Assembly (NCBI GenBank): GCA_902795905.1
Contig: CADBMY010000339.1
Span: 1 to 11,084 of the forward strand
DNA length: 11,084 nt
DNA from: an uncultured Erysipelotrichaceae bacterium
Lineage (GTDB): Bacteria > Bacillota_I > Bacilli_A > Erysipelotrichales > Erysipelotrichaceae
Reading direction: 5' to 3'
This document shows positions 6,127 to 11,084 of the stretch, one piece after another. Made by a program: the position numbers and the translations under genes. Position 1 is the stretch's first letter. Each line of letters opens with the position of its first letter. The notes below the pieces were generated by a model. That model was not told the origin of the DNA, searched no databases, and saw only the letters and a program-made list of their open reading frames with translations.

Positions 6127-6850
6127 ATTCTGCAATACTCTGTATACCCTTGGCGATTGCTTCGATCACCGTTGTCTTATATGCCGGATCGGTCCACTGT
6201 TCGGCATCTCCTGTATCGTTCATATTCAGCAATTGTATCTCCACAACAGCCGAATCAACACTGAAGATCTCACGGCTTTCCGCACCTGAAGGATAGTCTT
6301 CCTCAAGTGAGAGATAGCGTACCGTACTTCTGCCTTCTCTGCCGGTTTCATAAGCCAGACGCACGACCTCGCAGCCTCTTCCGGCCTCCTGCAGCGATGC
6401 GCATAACTTCTCTGCGGCATTGATACTCTTGCGGCTTCCTGAGGGTGGTACAACGATCAGGGTACCGGTCTTTCTCAGGTAGGGATCCTCATACGTATGG
6501 ATACTGATCGTCAGATCAGGCTTATCCTGATCGATCTTCTCCAGTCGGGAAGTCATATTCATATCCGTCAGTTCATCGTGTGTCAGCTGAATGACATAAT
6601 CGCTGTTCTCCGCGAACATATCTCTGACACCCAGTACGATCTCCATATCGAGATCTGCTTCTCTGAGCGTATCGCTGACATATCCGGGCTGGGTCTGATC
6701 ATGACCGGCATCCAGTTCGATCACTGTCTTCTCATCAAGAGTCTGATACAGGATCCAGAGAGCCCCTGCCAGAAGTCCTGTCAGCACAAAGACAACAAGC
6801 AGTAAGCGCAGAGGTCTGACTCTTCTTTTTTTTCTTCTGTTTCTGCTCAT
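6125..6850 (-). CDS. Membrane-anchored N-acetylmuramoyl-L-alanine amidase (Amidase_3), divergent
   Basis: A 241-residue protein with a very basic cytoplasmic start (RNRRKKRR), one membrane anchor at about 14-36 and an extracellular Amidase_3-like domain. Expected zinc ligands are present: H50 in ELDAGHD, E64 and H118 in ISIHTYED. The likely catalytic glutamate is E204 in VVEIQLLN. Size and layout resemble CwlD. The reaction would be cleavage of the amide between muramic acid and the stem peptide. Oddities are DAGHDQ where DAGHGG is usual, no Asn after the second His, and a changed block after E204. Activity or specificity may therefore differ. The ATG overlaps the HAD gene stop by 4 bases (ATGA), which argues for translational coupling. 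It is the last gene of operon 2. Confidence 0.85.
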   Translation of the reverse strand: MSRNRRKKRRVRPLRLLLVVFVLTGLLAGALWILYQTLDEKTVIELDAGHDQTQPGYVSDTLREADLDMEIVLGVRDMFAENSDYVIQLTHDELTDMNMTSRLEKIDQDKPDLTISIHTYEDPYLRKTGTLIVVPPSGSRKSINAAEKLCASLQEAGRGCEVVRLAYETGREGRSTVRYLSLEEDYPSGAESREIFSVDSAVVEIQLLNMNDTGDAEQWTDPAYKTTVIEAIAKGIQSIAE

Positions 6851-7683
6851 TTGATGATTCCGTCCAGATCCTCAAGATGTGCATCGGCACTCATGTGCTC
6901 CAGCACTCTCTTCATTGTTACATCCATGTCTTTTCCTTCTCTGTAATCCGCCTCACACATGAAGTTGACCCTGCCCTCATGGATCAGTCGGGAAGCTGTC
7001 TTATATGCCTTGATCGAAGCCGGGTTAAATACCGCAAAGGATTTACCCCCGTACTCCTTCACAAGCCTCATACACGGTACATCGGTCAGTCCGTCGCCGA
7101 TATAGATCATACGGCTGAACGGAATCGGTCTTTCCTTCGGGTCTACCCAGGTATTCAGATCATCATCATTACTGACATCCAGCACCTGTTTGTTTATCCG
7201 GAAGATATACTGTGTCTTTGTTGTATAGTTCACGATCAGGGCAGGCCATCTGGCAGTCCCCTTCTCGTCATAATAATACCGGCATGCGTAGATACGTCTG
7301 AAACGGTCAGCGATCCGGGTATCTTCGATGATCTCACTCATACCGCTGGAGATCACATAGTGCTCCACTTCCAGACCGAGATCTCTGCCGTAACGGTTGA
7401 TCCGTTCAAACCATTCCTCGACCCCTTCGTAGAGATCGATATTGGCGCCGACACCCTGAAAATCACTGCGGTGCAGCTCTCTGCCGTGATCGCTGTATTT
7501 CTTCTGCAGCCAGTACAGATATGCCGAGATACTGTCCATCTGCTGTGACGCAGACAGCTGTGATACCTCACGCCAAAAAGATCCCGGTTCCTCATAACCG
7601 AGTGACGGGATCAGACTGTACTCCTGCATATCCTTGGTGCACAGTGTTTTATCAAAATCGTACAGTACAGCGACTTTCTTCAT
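6847..7683 (-). CDS. HAD-superfamily phosphatase, phosphoserine-phosphatase-like
   Basis: A 278-residue soluble HAD hydrolase. Motif I is YDFDKTLC with nucleophile D9 and acid D11, motif II is ISSG (111-114), K156 is a likely motif III lysine, and motif IV is GDGLTD (196-201). Between motifs I and II lies a helical cap of about 85 residues, the C1 type seen in phosphoserine and related phosphatases. The substrate is a small phosphorylated compound I cannot name. The start is one base after the stop of the dipeptidase gene and the end overlaps the amidase by 4 bases, so it is locked into this operon. No strong ribosome site of its own is visible. Confidence 0.85.
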   Translation of the reverse strand: MKKVAVLYDFDKTLCTKDMQEYSLIPSLGYEEPGSFWREVSQLSASQQMDSISAYLYWLQKKYSDHGRELHRSDFQGVGANIDLYEGVEEWFERINRYGRDLGLEVEHYVISSGMSEIIEDTRIADRFRRIYACRYYYDEKGTARWPALIVNYTTKTQYIFRINKQVLDVSNDDDLNTWVDPKERPIPFSRMIYIGDGLTDVPCMRLVKEYGGKSFAVFNPASIKAYKTASRLIHEGRVNFMCEADYREGKDMDVTMKRVLEHMSADAHLEDLDGIIK

Positions 7684-7684
7684 T

Positions 7685-9046
7685 CTAGATTCTCATCAGA
7701 TTCAGTATGGCATGAACGTAGATCTCTGCCTGCATCAGCAGTTCATCTATGTCCACAAACTCATTGGTATTGTGTATCCGGTAATCTCTGTTCGGGAATG
7801 CACAGCCAAAAGCGATCGTATTGTGTATACCCTTCGCGTAGGTACCGCCGCCGATGGTCATCGGCATCGTCTCGGTATCTCCCGTAACGACCCTGTAGGC
7901 ATCCAGCAGACTGGTGACTAACGGAGAATCGGGAGAGAAGAACAGCGGTTCACCGCCGCCGCGGATCTCCACATAACCGCCCTCATCGTCCAGCCTTTCC
8001 TGCATTGCCCGCATGACCTGCTTGGAAGTCATCGTGACCGGGAAACGGATATCGATCGTTCCTTCGATCACTCCGTCCTGCATACGGATAATACCGCAGT
8101 TCAGGGTCAGCTCACCGTAGCTGTCACTGAGCTTACAGCCAAGTCCGTCACCGTTGGTATTCAGGCCGATGTGGGAACAGTAGAACTCAACAAACGGATC
8201 CTGGAAGCCGGCTTCCCGCAGACCGACCAGCAAATAGGAGATCGCATTGACACCCAACTCCGGTGTAGACGCATGCGCAGCCTTGCCGAAGACGGTGATC
8301 GTGACCGTCTCTTCACCCTGTTCGATGTTGTACTCGATATTGTTGTTGTTAAAGAAATCCGCCAGTTTCTTGGAGGAATAGCACTTGCCGGGTATCACCG
8401 CTGTACACTTGCCGCAGACGATATTGCCGGCTGTACCGCCCTGAATATCCAGAATACGTGTTTCCTTAGAGAAATACCGTGCTGAGATCATGCCCTTCTC
8501 GCCGTATACACCGGGGAAGTTTCCGTCAGGTGTAAAGCCGTAATCCACATGTCCCTCTTTCTCGACATAGTATTTCAGACAGCGTGAACCGCTCTCCTCG
8601 TTGGTTCCCATGATCAGTCTGACACGTTTGGTCAGCGGAACATTCAGATCCCTGAGGACCTTTAACGCGATCATTGTCGCAACGACAGCACCCTTGTCAT
8701 CACTGACACCTCTGCCGTAGAGCGTATCACCCTTGCGCACCATCTCGAAAGGATCGGTATCCCAGCCATCTTCTTTGGCTGCAGGAACTATATCCAGATG
8801 ACCGATGATGCCGATCAGCTGCTCGCCGCTGCCGATCTCCGCATATCCGGCATAGTTATCCAGATTCACTGTACGGAAGCCATCTTCGTCAAGCATCTGC
8901 AGAGCTGCTTTCAGAGCTGCTTTCGGTCCTTCACCAAATGGCGCATCGGATGCAGATTCTGCTCTGGCACTGTTGATCGCGACCAGTTTCCCCAGTCTTT
9001 CCAGCAATTCTTCACGGTAACTCTGTACTTGTTCCTTAATCGTCAT
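7685..9046 (-). CDS. pepV: PepV/Sapep-type M20 dipeptidase
   Basis: A 453-residue cytoplasmic dipeptidase of the PepV/Sapep group (usually about 465-470 residues), which frees amino acids from dipeptides using two Zn or Mn ions. Signatures are IGHLDIVPA (H83, with catalytic D85), GRGVSDDKGA (metal-bridging D116), NEESGS (catalytic E150 and ligand E151), TPDGNFP (D174) and the C-terminal YRIHNTNEFVDI with the last His ligand. An internal lid domain with GKAAHASTPELGVNAI is present. The start at 9046 follows GGAGG at 5-base spacing. It is preceded by a 40-base gap holding a candidate promoter, so it may be transcribed both with the upstream genes and separately. Confidence 0.95.
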   Translation of the reverse strand: MTIKEQVQSYREELLERLGKLVAINSARAESASDAPFGEGPKAALKAALQMLDEDGFRTVNLDNYAGYAEIGSGEQLIGIIGHLDIVPAAKEDGWDTDPFEMVRKGDTLYGRGVSDDKGAVVATMIALKVLRDLNVPLTKRVRLIMGTNEESGSRCLKYYVEKEGHVDYGFTPDGNFPGVYGEKGMISARYFSKETRILDIQGGTAGNIVCGKCTAVIPGKCYSSKKLADFFNNNNIEYNIEQGEETVTITVFGKAAHASTPELGVNAISYLLVGLREAGFQDPFVEFYCSHIGLNTNGDGLGCKLSDSYGELTLNCGIIRMQDGVIEGTIDIRFPVTMTSKQVMRAMQERLDDEGGYVEIRGGGEPLFFSPDSPLVTSLLDAYRVVTGDTETMPMTIGGGTYAKGIHNTIAFGCAFPNRDYRIHNTNEFVDIDELLMQAEIYVHAILNLMRI

Positions 9047-9072
9047 AACGGCCTCCGTATTTATTAACTACT

Positions 9073-9104
9073 ATTGTAACACTAACCTACAGTACTATGT
9101 CCAA
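9073..9104 (-). promoter_or_regulatory. Candidate internal promoter before pepV
   Basis: On the minus strand TGTTACAAT (9081-9073) fits an extended -10 element, and TTGGAC (9104-9099) could be a -35 at a long 20-base spacing. The start would fall near 9066, leaving a short leader with the GGAGG site. It could drive pepV, the HAD gene and the amidase apart from the upstream genes. Confidence 0.35.
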
Positions 9105-9842
9105 TCCAATAGGACAATGATCCGATCCGTATACCTGATCAAAGATCAGACTGTCCTTTACCTTAGGCATCAATCTGTCAGATACCACAAAATAGTCGAT
9201 CCGCCATCCCGCGTTATTCGCTCTGGCATTAAAGCGGTAACTCCACCACGAATACTTCACTGTATCAGGGTACAGTTCCCTGAAGGTATCCTTATATCCC
9301 GCTTCCAGCAGCTCTGTGAACTTCGCTCTTTCCTCATCACTGAAGCCTGCATTCTTATGGTTCGCCGCCGGATTTTTTATATCAATTTCTTCATGGGCTA
9401 CATTCAGATCACCGGTATAGATCACAGGTTTCTTCTCATTCAGTCTGTTCAGATGAGCTCTCAGCATGTCTTCCCATTTCATTCTGTAGGGAAGTCTGAG
9501 CAGTCCTTCCTTGGAATTCGGCACATAGGCGCAGACAAAATAATACTCAGGATATTCCAGTGTGATGACTCTTCCCTCGCGGGTAATATCACCCTCGATC
9601 TCATATGTCACGGACAGCGGTGTCTGCTTCGTATAGACGAGCGTACCGCTGTAGCCCTTGCGTTCAGCACTGTTCATATACATTTCATAGCCTTCGAAAC
9701 GCATACTGTCAGTGACCTGTTCCGGCTGCATCTTCGTCTCCTGCAGACAGAAGATATCCGCATCCGTCTGCCGGAAGAAATCCGCGAATCCCTTTTTCTC
9801 ACATGCCCGCAGACCGTTTACATTCCAGGAGATCAGTTTCAT
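9087..9842 (-). CDS. xth: Exodeoxyribonuclease III / AP endonuclease (ExoA/Xth)
   Basis: A 251-residue base-excision repair enzyme that cuts DNA at abasic sites and trims 3' ends; Bacillus ExoA has about the same length. Visible residues are N7 in ISWNVNG, E35 in CLQETK, Y106 in AYVPNS, D145/N147 in TGDLNVAH, D216 in WRIDYFV and the SDHCPI motif (D241, H242). The family's metal and catalytic set is thus complete. The start at 9842 gives the typical MKLISWNVNG beginning and overlaps the upstream aminopeptidase stop by 4 bases (ATGA). An upstream ATG at 9875 lies inside that gene. A repair gene between two peptidase genes probably reflects shared housekeeping expression. Confidence 0.96.
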   Translation of the reverse strand: MKLISWNVNGLRACEKKGFADFFRQTDADIFCLQETKMQPEQVTDSMRFEGYEMYMNSAERKGYSGTLVYTKQTPLSVTYEIEGDITREGRVITLEYPEYYFVCAYVPNSKEGLLRLPYRMKWEDMLRAHLNRLNEKKPVIYTGDLNVAHEEIDIKNPAANHKNAGFSDEERAKFTELLEAGYKDTFRELYPDTVKYSWWSYRFNARANNAGWRIDYFVVSDRLMPKVKDSLIFDQVYGSDHCPIGLDIVL

Positions 9843-11084
9843 CTTTCTACCGCCCTGGTCGCCTCTTTCAGCCATGCCCTGTCATCTTCCTCAAGCAGCG
9901 GTGCCAGTGTCTCATAGACACTCTGATGGTAAGCGTTCAGCTGCCTGATATCCGTATCTTCAAGGTACTGCACATCGATCGCATCAAGATCGATCGGACA
10001 GTATGTCAGTGTCTCAAAGTACAGGAACTGACCGTAGAAGTTCTTCTGTCCCTTAACAACGAGCAGTTCATTCTCGGTGCGGATGCCCAGTTCATGCGGC
10101 AGATAAACACCGGGTTCATTGGAGACGATCATGCCTGCCTCAAACGGTGCACTCGTTCTTGCCGGTGAAGGCATACCCCAGCGGATGCCGTGGGGACCTT
10201 CATGAACAGCCAGTACATGTCCGACACCATGCCCGGTACCGCACTGATAATCAATATCCAGATCCCAGATCGGACCTCTGGCAAGAATATCGAGGTTGTT
10301 TCCGGTCGTTCCCTGCAGGAACCTGGCTCTTGTCAGCTGTAACATGCCCTTCAGTACAAGCGTAAAATACTTCTTCTCTTCAGCCGTCAGTCCGCCCAGA
10401 GAGATCGTACGCGTGATATCGGTCGTACCGTCGAGGTATGTACCGCCGGAGTCTACCAGCAGGAAGCCTCTCGGTTCTACTTTCGTATCGGATTCCGTGG
10501 TCGCACTGTAGTGCAGCATTGCGGCATTCTGCTGATATGCAGAGATCGTATGGAACGAAGGCTCAATATATCCCTTACCTTCAGCTCTTAACGCATACAG
10601 TTTATCAGCAGCAGAGATCTCGGTCATCGGGATCTTACCGACATTCTCCTTGACCCAGCGGATGAATCTGACCATGGCCACACCATCCTTGATGTGCGCA
10701 TTTCTGGTATTTCTGATCTCCGTACTGTTCTTGACCGCACGCATGGCAAGGATCGGAGAAGCCAGATTCAGGATCCGGTTGGAAGGATCGATCAGACTGC
10801 TGAAATAGGAATTCAGATGTGAGAGATCCGCCCAGACTGTCTTATCTCTGAGTTTGGCAAGATCTTTGGCAACAGCACCGTAAGGCTTGACGGTCACATT
10901 ACTGTCCTTCAGGTGTTTGGCCGCCTTGTCTGACAGTTTCTTCTTATCCACGTAGTATGTCACCGTACGCTGTGTTACCGCCGCAAAGGCATAGGCGACC
11001 GGTGTCGTAGACATATCATTGCCGCGGACATTCAGCAGCCAGCAGGGATCTTCAAGAGCTGTGATGACCAGAACATCAGCACCC
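9839..11084 (-). CDS. Xaa-Pro aminopeptidase, M24B family (5' end outside window)
   Basis: The frame is open to the right edge, giving 414 complete codons of a protein that usually has about 590 residues in the three-domain aminopeptidase P type. It removes an N-terminal residue before proline. The entering segment, with WLLNVRG, is the end of the first creatinase-like domain. Counting from the Met codon at 11014, the catalytic domain shows the five metal ligands D188 and D199 (VDSGGTYLDGTTDITRT), H262 (GTGHGVGH), E300 (SNEPGVY) and E314 (GIRTENE). The spacing D-11-D matches eukaryotic APP1. It is cytoplasmic as far as seen; no membrane segment is visible in this part. It is the most upstream gene of operon 2 in view, coupled to the exonuclease gene by ATGA. 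Confidence 0.95.
   Translation of the reverse strand, partial: GADVLVITALEDPCWLLNVRGNDMSTTPVAYAFAAVTQRTVTYYVDKKKLSDKAAKHLKDSNVTVKPYGAVAKDLAKLRDKTVWADLSHLNSYFSSLIDPSNRILNLASPILAMRAVKNSTEIRNTRNAHIKDGVAMVRFIRWVKENVGKIPMTEISAADKLYALRAEGKGYIEPSFHTISAYQQNAAMLHYSATTESDTKVEPRGFLLVDSGGTYLDGTTDITRTISLGGLTAEEKKYFTLVLKGMLQLTRARFLQGTTGNNLDILARGPIWDLDIDYQCGTGHGVGHVLAVHEGPHGIRWGMPSPARTSAPFEAGMIVSNEPGVYLPHELGIRTENELLVVKGQKNFYGQFLYFETLTYCPIDLDAIDVQYLEDTDIRQLNAYHQSVYETLAPLLEEDDRAWLKEATRAVER

Noticed and set aside
1..11084. Apparent abundance of GATC throughout
   Set aside because: Many cases come from Ile ATC codons after G and Asp/Ile pairs in this codon usage. Without a count against a composition model it is not evidence of a signal.

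Overview
The window reads as a chromosomal segment of a Gram-positive, low-to-mid GC Bacillota. Base composition looks close to half G+C by eye, Shine-Dalgarno sites are purine-rich (AGGAGG, GGAGG, GAGGAG), and spacings are tight. The family mix (stand-alone GMP synthase ATPase subunit, CcdA-thioredoxin fusion, PepV, three-domain aminopeptidase P) would suit an anaerobic gut-type Bacillota such as an Erysipelotrichales member. That placement is inference, not something the sequence proves. Most of the window is housekeeping or envelope and peptide metabolism. The unusual parts are at the left edge.

Left edge (1-721). A major-facilitator transporter gene starts at 241 on the minus strand but is cut after about 65 homologous residues, at the centre (base 44) of a diverged palindrome (9-79). 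Both strands of the palindrome encode the same transporter segment, and the arms differ almost only at third codon positions. Two diverged copies of one gene therefore appear to meet face to face. Between two minus-strand terminators (313-333 and 691-721) lies a frameshifted remnant of an unidentified gene.

Minus-strand operon 1 (817-5091), in transcription order: uppP (undecaprenyl-diphosphatase), a CcdA-TlpA/thioredoxin fusion, an M20D amidohydrolase, and a GMP synthase ATPase subunit without its glutaminase domain. Gaps are 1, 27 and 47 bases. A structured 3' UTR and an intrinsic terminator at 691-721 end the unit.

Plus-strand island (5197-6072). A tRNA-Ala(CGC) gene has an extended -10 promoter and its own terminator. 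It is followed by a PrsW-family intramembrane protease. A 53-base two-way hairpin (6074-6126) separates this island from the converging operon 2.

Minus-strand operon 2 (6125-11084, entering from the right edge): aminopeptidase P (5' end outside the window), exodeoxyribonuclease III, PepV-type dipeptidase, a HAD phosphatase and a membrane-anchored Amidase_3 protein. The genes overlap by 4 bases (ATGA) at two junctions and are 1 base apart at another, so translational coupling is likely. Three peptidases of families M20 and M24 and two cell-wall genes (uppP, amidase) suggest peptide scavenging and envelope maintenance as the shared theme. I see no clear defence system, CRISPR array, insertion sequence or phage module.
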